Shown: one piece after another, positions 8,662 through 18,332 of the stretch | Layout: each line of letters begins with the position of its first letter | Numbering within the stretch: the stretch's first letter is position 1 | Assembly: GCF_024347375.1 (NCBI RefSeq) | Contig: NZ_AP025471.1 | Location: 558,001-622,000 of the forward strand | From: Vibrio coralliirubri | GTDB taxonomy: Bacteria > Pseudomonadota > Gammaproteobacteria > Enterobacterales > Vibrionaceae | DNA: 64,000 nt | Direction: 5' to 3' | The notes under the pieces: generated by a model | Databases searched by the model: none | What the model was told of the DNA's origin: nothing | The model's input: the letters and a program-made list of their open reading frames with translations, nothing else | Position numbers and translations under genes: made by a program

Positions 8662-10317
8662 TCAGTTCGAAGGCTTGAACTGAGATTTACGCATACGGTT
8701 CAGAGCAGCCATCACATCTAATGTTCTTGGTTTCGCTAGGTCACCGTAGTTAGGCATGTTAGCGTGCCATTCGTTTTCTAAAATAGCGTTGAACTCTTTC
8801 GCAGGGTTGTTTGACCAACCTGGAGTTTGCGCGAATTGGAACCAAGCCCAACCGATCGCATTCACTTCAGACGGTGATTCTAATTGCTCAAGCGCAGAAA
8901 GGTCTGCAAACTCTTTACCAAAACGCAGTGACTCTTTGCCTTTAGCGTTAACACGGAACTTACCGTCAGTCAGAATGTTCATCAGTGAAGCACGGTTCAA
9001 TGAACGCGGGACAAACGTTTCTAAAGCAGTTTCACATTCGTTAGTACGTTGAGTAGGGTGCTGAGCAATCACGTCTTTTGCTTTTTCAGTCACATCTACC
9101 GCTTGGTAGTCGTGCATTTGAATCACAGTGTTCGCGACATCTAGGTAATCACCAGAACCGCCCATTACAACAATGGTAGAGATATCCATCTCTTCACGAA
9201 GTTGACCAATGCGGTCAACAAGTGGTGTGATTGGCTCATCGCCTTTTGACACTAGTGCTTGCATACGCTCGTCACGAATCATGAAGTTAGTCGCTGACGT
9301 ATCTTCATCAATAAGTAGAGTTTGAACGCCGGCTTCAATCGATTCTTGTAACCAAGCTGCTTGAGACGTAGAGCCTGACGCATCTTGTGTGCTGAAATCA
9401 GACGTGTCTTTCTGCATTGGTAAATGGTTGATGTAGTTTGACAGGTTCAAGCTGTGCACACATCGACCATCTTCAGCGCGGATCTTCATCGTATCAATCG
9501 CAGTTACAATGCCTTCGCGACCGTCACCAGGAATATGGTTGTAGATAGAACGTTCAACGGCGTTCAATAGTGTCGATTTACCATGGAAACCACCACCAAC
9601 TATTAGCGTGATACCTTTTGGAATACCTAGGCCAGTCACGTCACCTTGGTTTGGAGTATTTAAAGTAACACTCAACGATTCTGGAGCTGCGAAAGGTACC
9701 GCGTCTTTCATCGGAAGGTCGCAGTTACCCGCGATACGAGGTAACACACTGCCGTTTGCAACGAATGCTGCTAGGTTGTTTTCATCCAATTGAGCACGCA
9801 GCGCTTCTTGGTCTTCAATCGTTTCACAATGTTTGATCATTGCATCGATGTTTAACTCACGCTCAAGCGTCGCGCGACGAATAAACTTCGGTAAGTAGAA
9901 AGTGATGATGTTGTTCGCTTTCTTAGCAAGAATGCTACGACCATCAGCTGGTAGATTAATACGGAAACGAATTTCGATGCCGTGGTCTGTGAATACAACC
10001 GCTGTGTTATCTAATACGGTTTGACCCGTCAGGGCGATAGAAACGGTCGATTCTTGTTTCGCGAACTCAGAAAAGCTACGTGCGATAAAGTCACGAGCGG
10101 CTACTTGGTATTCGTAAGATTTTTCTTTCAGCCAATCTAACCCGGTCAAAGACCACGCGCGCGTTGCACGAAAACGAGAAGCTGACGCGTATGGGTCACC
10201 TTGGATGTGGTCGATGTGTAATTCAAAATCAGCAAAGTCGTATTGACCTTTAATTTGTTGATATGCACGGTAGTTTTGTTTTTCGAGCTTTTTAAGCTTT
10301 GCAGTCAACTGATCCAT
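8662..10317 (-). CDS. ABC-class ATPase domain protein (PF09818 type)
   Basis: This 551-residue soluble protein belongs, by overall pattern, to the predicted ATPases of the ABC class. It has a Walker A of unusual form, GGGFHGKST, near residue 250, a region QTLLIDEDTSATNFM with Walker B character, and the late motif VVMGGSGDYLDVAN. It carries no membrane segment, so it is not a transporter. The trypanosome RNA-editing accessory factor MRB1590 is, as I recall, a distant homologue, which hints at RNA binding. The gene stands alone between mrdA and a GGDEF-EAL gene. Confidence 0.8.
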   Translation of the reverse strand: MDQLTAKLKKLEKQNYRAYQQIKGQYDFADFELHIDHIQGDPYASASRFRATRAWSLTGLDWLKEKSYEYQVAARDFIARSFSEFAKQESTVSIALTGQTVLDNTAVVFTDHGIEIRFRINLPADGRSILAKKANNIITFYLPKFIRRATLERELNIDAMIKHCETIEDQEALRAQLDENNLAAFVANGSVLPRIAGNCDLPMKDAVPFAAPESLSVTLNTPNQGDVTGLGIPKGITLIVGGGFHGKSTLLNAVERSIYNHIPGDGREGIVTAIDTMKIRAEDGRCVHSLNLSNYINHLPMQKDTSDFSTQDASGSTSQAAWLQESIEAGVQTLLIDEDTSATNFMIRDERMQALVSKGDEPITPLVDRIGQLREEMDISTIVVMGGSGDYLDVANTVIQMHDYQAVDVTEKAKDVIAQHPTQRTNECETALETFVPRSLNRASLMNILTDGKFRVNAKGKESLRFGKEFADLSALEQLESPSEVNAIGWAWFQFAQTPGWSNNPAKEFNAILENEWHANMPNYGDLAKPRTLDVMAALNRMRKSQFKPSN

Positions 10318-10437
10318 AACGAGGAATGCCTATATAAGGGGAAAGATAAAAACAGAAAGGCGGCGATTATAAAAATCACCACCTTTAGAGTAAAGAGAAA
10401 GTAGGCCTAAATCCAAAACTAACTGCTCTTTTTCGCT

Positions 10438-12345
10438 TTAAGCGTAACGAGTTGTCCCCAAATAGTTTTGATTGATTAAGCTGTGTTCGAATTCTTGGCT
10501 CGGCATTGGCCTTCCATAAAGGTAACCTTGGCCCACATCGCAACCTTCATTGATAATAAATTGCTCCTGAACCTCCGATTCTATGCCTTCAATCGTCACT
10601 TTTAGGTCGAGCTTTTTGGCAATTTGAACAATAGAGCGAACAATTTCCGAGTCTTCGTGTGAGTTAAGCATTTGGTCGATGAAGCTCTTATCAATCTTAA
10701 TAGTATCGAATGGGAATTTCTTCAGGTAACTGAAAGAGGCGTAGCCCGTACCAAAGTCATCTAGTGACAATGTAACGCCAATGTCATGCAGAGATTCCAA
10801 GGTATTCTTGGCAACCACTTCATCAGCAATCAGGCCGCTCTCTGTGACTTCAAGTTCTAAGAATCGGGGCTCTAGATGATAGGTTTCGAGTAGGTGAACC
10901 ACTTGTTCCGCAAAGTGCACGTTCTTAAGTTGAATCGCAGACACATTGACGGCCATTTTAAAATCGTCGACGTATTCAGACCACTCTTTGGCTTTTTCAA
11001 TCGCATTGCGCAAAACAAAGCTGCCCACTTCGAAAATCAAACCGTTTTGTTCAGCCATGTGGATCAGGGTTTCGTTAGAGATGTCACCCAAAACAGGATG
11101 TCGCCAACGAAGCAAAGCTTCTGCACCGACCCAACGATGCGTCAACGGACAGACTTTGGGTTGAAAGTAGAGCATAAGGTCATCATTACGAACGGCTTGA
11201 AGCAAATAGCCTTCGATCTTATTAATGTGAGTTTGCTCTTCGGTATGGGATTGAGAATAGTAAGCGAACTTTTGTCCAGAATCTTTACACGCTAACATCG
11301 CTTCAGAAGATTTCTGCAGAATGCTTTCCGCGTCATCTTCGTCGTTCGTAATTGCAATCCCAATAAACGCATGCAAATGCACTTTGTCACTTTCTATCTC
11401 GAATTCTGAATGGCCAACTTTAACGAGCGTCTGGCAAAGTTCTTCAAGGCGATGGTGCAAATCTTTAACGCTAAACGCCAGCACGAGGTCAACAGAAGTA
11501 GGGCGTGCAGTTAATACATCGATATCAGAAATACTGTCGATGCGTTTTCGGTATTCAACAAGCACCTGGTCTAACGCGTTATAGCCGTATCGAGCCTGTA
11601 TGCGTCTGCCGTTGGTAAAACCAATATGAACGACTGCAAATGAGCTGTCTGTCAGCCTTCTCTGTGACAGTAGCTTGTGGTTTAAACGAGATTCAAATGC
11701 GTTTCGGTTTAAAAAACCGGTACCGAGATCATGATTCTTTTGGAAATTGATCTTTTGCTCTGCTGCTTTTCGCTTATCAATCTCTTGATTTAATGAATAA
11801 TTAAGACTCGCAAGATCTTTAGTCCGAGTGTAAACACGGTTTTTTAAGTCTCTATTCATTTGAGTGAGCTTAGCATGCTGAAACAGGGTTTTAAGCTGAG
11901 ATTCTATCGAGGTGCGAAAGCTCTGTAAAAGCTTGATATAGGTAGGGGTGTAGTGGTTTTCTTTCGAGTCTAAAATGCAGATAGTGCCAAATAATTCACC
12001 ATTCGGCCAAAGCAGCGGAATGCCACAATAAGAGACTAAACCGAGCTTTATGTCTGGGTTATTTTCCCAAGCAGGATCGGCCAGGGCATTAGGCACAACA
12101 AGTTGTTGTTGGGACTCCATGACTGTTTCACAATAAAGCCCATTGCCTAAGGTTTCAGAATCGCCTTTGTTGTATGGGTTGTTTTTACTGCGACTAGTAG
12201 AGAATACTTCAATGTAGTTGGCGTGAACACGCATGATGAGCGCGGCAGGCACTTGAGTGATTTGAGCTAAAAGGTCAACAATGTTCTGCCAACCGGACTC
12301 CATATCGTCTGGAATATCTAAGTCTATCGTTTTTATTTTCTTCAT
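10438..12345 (-). CDS. GAF-GGDEF-EAL protein, probable c-di-GMP phosphodiesterase
   Basis: From the chosen start MKKIKTIDLDIPDD the protein has 635 residues. Residues about 15-165 are a GAF domain, followed by a short coiled coil, a degenerate GGDEF domain (no recognisable GGDEF signature) and a C-terminal EAL domain. The EAL domain keeps EALLRWRHP, ELEVTES, DDFGTGYASF and TIKIDKSFI, which carry the metal- and base-binding residues, so phosphodiesterase activity is likely. The ATG at 12345 is preferred because CGGAGTC precedes it; the longer frame from a TTG at 12360 lacks support. It has no membrane segments, so input should be a cytosolic ligand of the GAF domain. Confidence 0.85.
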   Translation of the reverse strand: MKKIKTIDLDIPDDMESGWQNIVDLLAQITQVPAALIMRVHANYIEVFSTSRSKNNPYNKGDSETLGNGLYCETVMESQQQLVVPNALADPAWENNPDIKLGLVSYCGIPLLWPNGELFGTICILDSKENHYTPTYIKLLQSFRTSIESQLKTLFQHAKLTQMNRDLKNRVYTRTKDLASLNYSLNQEIDKRKAAEQKINFQKNHDLGTGFLNRNAFESRLNHKLLSQRRLTDSSFAVVHIGFTNGRRIQARYGYNALDQVLVEYRKRIDSISDIDVLTARPTSVDLVLAFSVKDLHHRLEELCQTLVKVGHSEFEIESDKVHLHAFIGIAITNDEDDAESILQKSSEAMLACKDSGQKFAYYSQSHTEEQTHINKIEGYLLQAVRNDDLMLYFQPKVCPLTHRWVGAEALLRWRHPVLGDISNETLIHMAEQNGLIFEVGSFVLRNAIEKAKEWSEYVDDFKMAVNVSAIQLKNVHFAEQVVHLLETYHLEPRFLELEVTESGLIADEVVAKNTLESLHDIGVTLSLDDFGTGYASFSYLKKFPFDTIKIDKSFIDQMLNSHEDSEIVRSIVQIAKKLDLKVTIEGIESEVQEQFIINEGCDVGQGYLYGRPMPSQEFEHSLINQNYLGTTRYA

Positions 12346-12454
12346 ATGACTCCGAGTCAATTATGCTAAATGCATCAACACATCCTGTGTTAATTATGAT
12401 GAACCAAATAAACTATGAACCTTACGTTTAGTAAGTATAAGAAATGTTGCACGA

Positions 12455-12483
12455 AAAAACCTCCGCAATTATGCAGAGGTTTT
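12455..12483. terminator. Terminator downstream of fabV
   Basis: AAAACCTCCGC ... GCAGAGGTTTT is a hairpin with A/T runs on both sides, between fabV and the GGDEF-EAL gene. Confidence 0.7.
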
Positions 12484-12523
12484 CAAATGTGAATCCGGGT
12501 CTCAGTAATGAGATAATTTTCGA

Positions 12524-13723
12524 TTAAGGCTTTAACTTTATAAAATCTTCTGTATTAAGTTTTTGGCTATAATCTACCGATGGTTGAGCAAACCCATTTA
12601 ATTGAAGAAATTCCTCTTTAAACCCTTGGTAATCCCCTAAGGTTTGAAAGTTATTTTCGTCCATCTGTTCTAGTAGCTCAGTCACGTGTGCTTGGGTTTC
12701 TGGGTCTAGTTCCCAGTCATCCATACGGATCAATCGCTCGCCATCAAGCGGTACTTTTGATTGACCATAGAGTTTACTGCTAAACAAACGCTGCATTTGT
12801 TGGATACAACCTTCGTGGGTCTCTTTCTCTTTCATCACTTTATACAAAGCAAGTAAGTAAGGGCTGAGTCCCGGGATGAAAACGCTCGCTTTAGTGACTA
12901 GGGCTTTACAGACGGTCGCGTAAGCGTTGCCATCAAAGTTAGCTAACTCTAGGTTAAGAGCGTGGCTGGTTTGGTGAAGGTCGATCTTAGCGCGTCCCAA
13001 TGTACCGTCTAAATAAATAGGGTGTGTGACTTCTGGACCCACATAAGAAAACGCGATTGTCTTACAACCCGGAGCAATAGATTCAGCGTTGATGAGCTCA
13101 TCTATCCATTGTTCCCAATCTTCGCCGCCCATCACTTTGAGTGTGCTTTCGGCTTCTTCTTCCGTCGCAGCATCAAGTGTGTTGGTCACCCAATTGTCGT
13201 GTTCCAGAGAAATGGTCGCGCCAGTCACGCTTTCACCAATAGGTTTGATGGCAGAGCGCCAAAACTCATCGGAATCTGGTTTAGGACGAACGCCTGCAGC
13301 TAAGCTATAGATAATCAGATCTACTTCACCTTCGAAGTAGGTTTCGATGGCTTCGACAACTTGTGAACGTGTTTCTTGCGAAAATGCGTCGCCAACGATG
13401 TTGATAGCAGTGCGTTGCTCTCGTTCGGCTTCTTTTTTGAAGTAGATGTTGTTGTACCAACCAGCACTACCTAGGGATTTTTCGTTTGGACCGCGCTCGA
13501 ATGAGACGCCGATAGTGTCAGCTTTTGCGCCGCCAAAGGTAAGGGCAATACGAGCGGCAAGGCCAAAGCCTGAGGAAGCGCCGATAATCAGTACTCGTTT
13601 AGGGCCATCTTTGATTTGCGGCGCACTCTTAACAAACTTGATTTGTTGCTTTACGGCTTCTTGACAGCCAAGAGGGTGAGCGCTTTTGGCTACCACACCC
13701 TTGATAACAGGTTCGATCAGCAT
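12524..13723 (-). CDS. fabV: Trans-2-enoyl-ACP reductase FabV
   Basis: This 399-residue enzyme performs the NADH-dependent last reduction of the fatty-acid elongation cycle. The nucleotide-binding loop reads IIGASSGFGLAARI near residue 50, and the catalytic Tyr-x8-Lys of the FabV type (YLDGTLGRAK) lies near 235-244. FabV is larger than FabI and triclosan-insensitive, and the family was first characterised in V. cholerae. It lies 81 bp downstream of tesA on the same strand, a plausible lipid-metabolism pairing. Confidence 0.95.
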   Translation of the reverse strand: MLIEPVIKGVVAKSAHPLGCQEAVKQQIKFVKSAPQIKDGPKRVLIIGASSGFGLAARIALTFGGAKADTIGVSFERGPNEKSLGSAGWYNNIYFKKEAEREQRTAINIVGDAFSQETRSQVVEAIETYFEGEVDLIIYSLAAGVRPKPDSDEFWRSAIKPIGESVTGATISLEHDNWVTNTLDAATEEEAESTLKVMGGEDWEQWIDELINAESIAPGCKTIAFSYVGPEVTHPIYLDGTLGRAKIDLHQTSHALNLELANFDGNAYATVCKALVTKASVFIPGLSPYLLALYKVMKEKETHEGCIQQMQRLFSSKLYGQSKVPLDGERLIRMDDWELDPETQAHVTELLEQMDENNFQTLGDYQGFKEEFLQLNGFAQPSVDYSQKLNTEDFIKLKP

Positions 13724-13804
13724 AAATAACCTTACAGTTAACGGTGATATGCACTCAGGCTAACGTAAAGCTGTGTAAAATTTATTGAGCTAGACCATTA
13801 AAAC

Positions 13805-14422
13805 TTAAAGATACTGATATAATTCTTCGGCGACGAATTCAGCAATCCAAGGTTGAGCCTCTGGTTTTGGATGCAGTCCATCGTTCATCATCCACTCAGG
13901 TTTGAGGATGATATGCTCTAGGAAAAACGGCAAAAGTGGCACGTTTTGTTGATCAGCAAGCGCTGCAAAAACGTATTCAAACTGTTGGTTATAACGCTTT
14001 CCGTAATTCGGTGGGATTTTAATCTGCATCATTATAGGTTTGGCGCCCGCGGCTTTTATCTGCTCAATGATTTGATCAAGATTCGCAGACATCAGCTTAG
14101 GTGGGAACCCACGAAGTCCATCATTCGCACCAAGTTCAATAAGAACGGTGTCTGGAGCATGTTCTTCAAGCAATTGTGGTAAGCGAGCTAAACCATTGCC
14201 CGTTGTATCACCAGAAATACTCCCGTTAACCACGGTTACCGTTTTGTCATGCTTTGCTAACGCGTCTGGTAACAGGCTTGGCCAACTCTGTTTGATGTCC
14301 ATGTTGTAACCAGCACTCAAGCTATCACCAAGGACCAGTAACTTAGAATCTAAGTCGGTATCTTGAGCCAAAGAAGCGGTTGAAAATAAAATAAAGAATA
14401 AAAAGGAAATTAGTCGAGTCAT
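13805..14422 (-). CDS. tesA: Periplasmic acyl-CoA thioesterase I / lysophospholipase
   Basis: An SGNH-hydrolase of about 205 residues with a signal peptide (MTRLISFLFFILFSTASLAQ). The block residues are clear: LGDSLSAGY (catalytic Ser), NGSISGDTT (Gly), ELGANDGLRG (Asn) and NDGLHPKPE (Asp/His). Mature TesA hydrolyses acyl thioesters and lysophospholipids in the periplasm. I chose ATG 14422, whose codon overlaps that of the divergent ABC ATPase gene at 14421 (shared CATG); an alternative start lies at 14437. The tesA/ybbA divergence is conserved with E. coli, but there the two starts are separated. Confidence 0.93.
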   Translation of the reverse strand: MTRLISFLFFILFSTASLAQDTDLDSKLLVLGDSLSAGYNMDIKQSWPSLLPDALAKHDKTVTVVNGSISGDTTGNGLARLPQLLEEHAPDTVLIELGANDGLRGFPPKLMSANLDQIIEQIKAAGAKPIMMQIKIPPNYGKRYNQQFEYVFAALADQQNVPLLPFFLEHIILKPEWMMNDGLHPKPEAQPWIAEFVAEELYQYL

Positions 14423-15095
14423 GCATACATCCATCATTAAAGCAGAAGCTGTTTCGAAGACAGTGTCTACTAATCAAGAACATTTAACAATCCTAGAGCA
14501 CGTCGATATCGATATTCGTGAAGGCGAAACGGTCGCGATTGTCGGCACGTCTGGCGCGGGTAAGTCGACCTTAATGACGCTGCTTGCTGGTCTTGATGTA
14601 CCAACGAAAGGCGAAATCAGTTTATTAGGACAGCCACTTTCACAACTTGATGATGAGGCAAGGGCTAAGATCCGCAGTGAATCGGTAGGGTTTGTATTTC
14701 AAAGCTTCTTATTAATTCCAAGCCTTTCTGCGCTGCAAAATGTCACGTTGCCTTGTTTGTTGAAGGGAGAAGACGAAGACATCGAACGCGCGACTGCTCT
14801 GCTTGAATCAGTAGGCTTGAAAGACAGGCTTGATCACTTGCCGTCGCAGCTATCTGGTGGTGAACAACAAAGGGTCGCGTTGGCACGCGCATTTATGATT
14901 AAGCCAAAAATTCTTTTTGCCGATGAACCCACAGGTAACCTAGACCAACAAACGGCAGCCAAAATTGTTGAGTTGTTGTTTGAATTGAACTCATCCCACG
15001 GCACAACGTTAGTGTTGGTGACACACGATCCTAAGCTTGCACAACGTTGCCAAAGAACACTCAAGATGCATGTCGGTCAGATAGAGGAAGTCTAA
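14421..15095 (+). CDS. ybbA: ABC transporter ATP-binding protein, YbbA type
   Basis: This 224-residue ABC ATPase has Walker A GTSGAGKST, Q-loop FVFQSFLL, signature LSGGEQQR and Walker B ILFADEPTGNLD. It belongs to the LolD/MacB-like group that serves mechanotransmission-type exporters. It pairs with the adjacent 812-residue permease, and the divergent tesA gene is its usual neighbour in gamma-proteobacteria. The ATG at 14421 overlaps the tesA start codon on the other strand. Confidence 0.9.
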   Translation: MHTSIIKAEAVSKTVSTNQEHLTILEHVDIDIREGETVAIVGTSGAGKSTLMTLLAGLDVPTKGEISLLGQPLSQLDDEARAKIRSESVGFVFQSFLLIPSLSALQNVTLPCLLKGEDEDIERATALLESVGLKDRLDHLPSQLSGGEQQRVALARAFMIKPKILFADEPTGNLDQQTAAKIVELLFELNSSHGTTLVLVTHDPKLAQRCQRTLKMHVGQIEEV

Positions 15096-15096
15096 A

Positions 15097-17535
15097 TTGA
15101 ATTCATCAAACGGACTGAATAAACGCCTGTTTTCATGGAGTATCGAAGAGATTCGACACGGCCAATTGTGGCCAGTTTCAATCGCTTTAACGCTTATTAT
15201 TGCTTGTGTATTTGCATTGTCGGCGTTGGCCGAACGTATGGAGCAAGTAATTGTTAAGCAGGGCAAAGATGCGCTTACTGCCGATAGCGTGTTTATCTCA
15301 GCAAACCCAGTTCCACAATCCTTGTTAGACCTCACTCAAGTTGAACAGTTAGAAAGCTCTCAGTTGACTCGTTTTTCAACCATGGCATTCAGTGACAAAT
15401 CGATGCAGTTAGTGACGGTGAAAGCGGTTGAAAGTAATTACCCGTTACGCGGTGAAATGATCTTAGAGGGCGCAGATAGAGCATCAAGTAACCATGTTGA
15501 GCCGGGTGAACTTTGGCTAGACGAGCGTATATTTGCACAGTTAGAGGTTGAAATTGGTGACATTGTCACTATTGGCGATGCCGATTTAGCGATAACTGGA
15601 CGAATCACTCAAGAACCAGGCTTAAGCTTTAACCCGTTCCAACAGATGCCAGCCGTTCTGATTCATACAAGTGATATCGATGCCACGGGAGCGATTCAAC
15701 CGGGCAGTCGTGTTAGTTTTAGGCTGTTTCTAAACGGTGATGATACAAAACTGCAAGCCGCGCAAGACAGCGTAGAATTAACACCAAGCGATCGCTGGCG
15801 TACTCAAGATTCTGCGAGCCGTACTAACGACATGTTCGAAAGCACGACTCAATATCTTTCGTTAACCGTTGCTATTGTTGTGATCATGGCCGCGACCACT
15901 TTGGTACTCACTTGCCAACATTATGTTGCGAGTCGCCGTAAAACCATCGCGATGCTTAAGAGTTTGGGTGCAAGCAAGCAGTGGATCGTTAAATGGTTGT
16001 CTGTACAGGTATCTCTATTAGTGGTTATCGGTGCAGTACTGGGAATAACCATCGGTATCGGCTTGGAGTTTTTGCTTCGTATACCTTTGGGCGACTTATT
16101 ACCAACGCCACTTCCTAGCTATGGTATTGAACCTGCAATCTTGGCGATTTTATCAAGCATCTTAATTGGTGTCCCTGCTCTCGGTATCCCGTTAATTGGC
16201 TTGGTCAACACCTCGGCAATCAGCGTTATCCAATCAAGTCACCAGTCCAATGAAAGCTACAAGAAATATTTGTTGTTACTGGTACCGATTATTCCAATGA
16301 TGCTGATGTATGGCGACAATCTATTGGTATGGATAGTTCTAGCAGGTATCGCTTGCCTGTTCTTAGTGCTTGCTGTCGTTAGTACGCTTGTTCTGCGTTT
16401 AGTTGGTAAGTTGCCGACATCGACTTCTATGCGTTTAGCATTGAGCCGAATTAATCGCACACCTTTAGCAACTGGGATTCAATTTGGCTCTTTAGCGCTT
16501 TCACTGATGTTGCTGTCTATCATCTGGTTACTAAGAAGTGATTTACTGTCAGATTGGCAGCAAACCTTACCAGAGAACGCACCAAATGCGTTTGCACTTA
16601 ACATTGCAAGCTATGAAAAAGACAGTTATCTCGAGACGATTGATGCAAACGAAGTAGAGCGTACTCAAGCGTTTCCAATTATCCGAGGACGACTGACGAC
16701 GATAAACGGTGTTGAAGCGTCGGAATACAGCGATACCTCAGGCGAAACAGACGCACTAAGTCGAGAGATCAACTTCACTTGGGGAAATAGCTTACCCGAG
16801 TACAATGAAGTGTTAGAAGGCAGCTGGACACAAGAGCAGGGCGTATCTGTGGAATCGGATGTCGCGGAGCAACTGGATCTAAAGATTGGCGATGAGCTGT
16901 CATTCACAATCAACAGCCAGAATGTTTCTGCCAAGGTGAATAGCATCCGCAAAGTCGAGTGGCGAGAAATGAAGCCAAACTTCTACTTCATTTTCACTCC
17001 AGATGTCTTGAGTTCAATTCCTTCTACTTGGTTAGTGAGTTTCAGATTAGAAGAACAACACAATCAGATGCTCAACGAACTATCTCGAAATCACCCAACC
17101 GTGAGTTTGATGGATATTCGTAAGATGGGTAGCAAGATCCAAGAGTTGCTTAAGCAGATTGTTTGGTCGATAACGGTACTTGCGGCGTTAGGTGTGGTGG
17201 CGGGGCTGTTGCTTATCTTCACTCTATTGCGATTGAGCTTATCTCAAAGACAACAAGAGATACGCTTGTATCGAACATTAGGCGCGAGTAAGAAGCGAAT
17301 TCTCAATACTATTTGGTGTGAGTACGGGTTAATGGCGTTAGTCGCAGGCTCAATTGCAGCGCTCGGTTCTGAGCTTAGCGTGGCAGGCGTTATGAACTTT
17401 GGCTTCGAGTTACAACCTTCACTTCACCCGATGTTGTGGATAGCGCTACCCGTGCTAACGTTTATCACATTGGCCGCGGTAGTGAATAGCTTAATCAAAC
17501 GTTTGTTGGCACCAGTAAACAAGGATTTTGGTTAG
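15097..17535 (+). CDS. ybbP: FtsX-like ABC transporter permease, YbbP type
   Basis: An 812-residue inner-membrane protein with an N-terminal helix, a large periplasmic domain, and two FtsX-type four-helix modules (around residues 250-360 and 690-800), as in YbbP. The start is TTG at 15097, backed by AGAGGAAG 7-8 nt upstream and a gap of one base to the ATPase gene. The pair probably works with TesA on lipid or lysolipid handling in the envelope, but its substrate is not known. A MITE lies 57 bp beyond the stop. Confidence 0.88.
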   Translation: MNSSNGLNKRLFSWSIEEIRHGQLWPVSIALTLIIACVFALSALAERMEQVIVKQGKDALTADSVFISANPVPQSLLDLTQVEQLESSQLTRFSTMAFSDKSMQLVTVKAVESNYPLRGEMILEGADRASSNHVEPGELWLDERIFAQLEVEIGDIVTIGDADLAITGRITQEPGLSFNPFQQMPAVLIHTSDIDATGAIQPGSRVSFRLFLNGDDTKLQAAQDSVELTPSDRWRTQDSASRTNDMFESTTQYLSLTVAIVVIMAATTLVLTCQHYVASRRKTIAMLKSLGASKQWIVKWLSVQVSLLVVIGAVLGITIGIGLEFLLRIPLGDLLPTPLPSYGIEPAILAILSSILIGVPALGIPLIGLVNTSAISVIQSSHQSNESYKKYLLLLVPIIPMMLMYGDNLLVWIVLAGIACLFLVLAVVSTLVLRLVGKLPTSTSMRLALSRINRTPLATGIQFGSLALSLMLLSIIWLLRSDLLSDWQQTLPENAPNAFALNIASYEKDSYLETIDANEVERTQAFPIIRGRLTTINGVEASEYSDTSGETDALSREINFTWGNSLPEYNEVLEGSWTQEQGVSVESDVAEQLDLKIGDELSFTINSQNVSAKVNSIRKVEWREMKPNFYFIFTPDVLSSIPSTWLVSFRLEEQHNQMLNELSRNHPTVSLMDIRKMGSKIQELLKQIVWSITVLAALGVVAGLLLIFTLLRLSLSQRQQEIRLYRTLGASKKRILNTIWCEYGLMALVAGSIAALGSELSVAGVMNFGFELQPSLHPMLWIALPVLTFITLAAVVNSLIKRLLAPVNKDFG

Positions 17536-17592
17536 TCGCTAGCGAGATCTAGCCAAGCGCTTAAAACGGTCTAAAAGTGAGATTATTATATT

Positions 17593-17860
17593 TAGGGCGT
17601 GTTGATCTTTCGAGCTGGTTTTTGCAGCGAGTTGCTGGGTATTTATACAAGACAGAGGCTTTGATGTGTAGCTAGCCTACATGAGAAGCCGATAACGTAG
17701 TAGAAATGACCAGCAAACGCTGCCCGAAGGGTTCGGCTAAAAGCGTTTTACTCTTTGTTGAGGGAGATTTACTTAGAATGACTAGGCTACTTCCCCCTCG
17801 CCGCGATTAAAACGCTTTTATCTCGAACAAAATTTAACCACGAAAGGTCAACACGCCCTA
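17593..17860. mobile_element. MITE copy 2 (264 bp, TA target duplication)
   Basis: Nearly identical to the element at 5165-5432, in the same orientation, with the same inverted ends GGGCGTGTTGA/TCAACACGCCC (17595-17858) and TA on both sides. It lies between the ABC permease gene and the FAD oxidoreductase gene. Confidence 0.8.
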
Positions 17861-18051
17861 GTCATGCACTATTTATAATACGTCGCTTTAGACCGTTTTT
17901 TATTTGACCAACCGGTAGCATAAGTAAAAAATATCGCACCTTATATTCCACTCTTTTTAGCATTTTTTAAAACTAATTGCCCAATAATGCCGTTTTAATG
18001 AACAGCGGTTAGTCCCTGTAAACAAAGGGTTTGCGCAACTTAGCAAGAACG

Positions 18052-18085
18052 TTATCAACAGTTATCCACAAAAACGGTGGATAAC
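18052..18085. promoter_or_regulatory. Cluster of DnaA-box-like 9-mers with perfect inverted repeat
   Basis: TTATCAACA (18052-18060) and TTATCCACA (18062-18070, an exact DnaA box) are followed by an inverted TTATCCACC. GTTATCCAC (18061-18069) and GTGGATAAC (18077-18085) form a perfect 9-bp inverted repeat with a 7-bp spacer. A weaker GGATAAG follows at about 18093. It lies 250-280 bp before the FAD oxidoreductase start. It could bind DnaA or be an operator for another regulator. Confidence 0.5.
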
Positions 18086-18332
18086 TTTAGGGATAAGTTA
18101 ACCACTATGTTTTAAGAGTACTGAGGCAGCCTTTATGTGGCGTCACTTAGGACAAATTTGACTGTTAGAATAACCTTTAAAACTCTATCTGGAGTTATTG
18201 AGTCAAGAGATTATTTATATTTTTTACATAGATATTAAATCCCGCCTATCTAAGACCTTGATAAAAATGTGTTTTAATTCATCGCAGAACAAAAGTAGAA
18301 TAGCGGCAGTTAATCTTATTCTACAGAACACG

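Noticed and set aside
18052..18100. DnaA-box cluster as an origin of replication
   Set aside because: No parAB, rctB or dnaA nearby and the window is at the terminus by dif.
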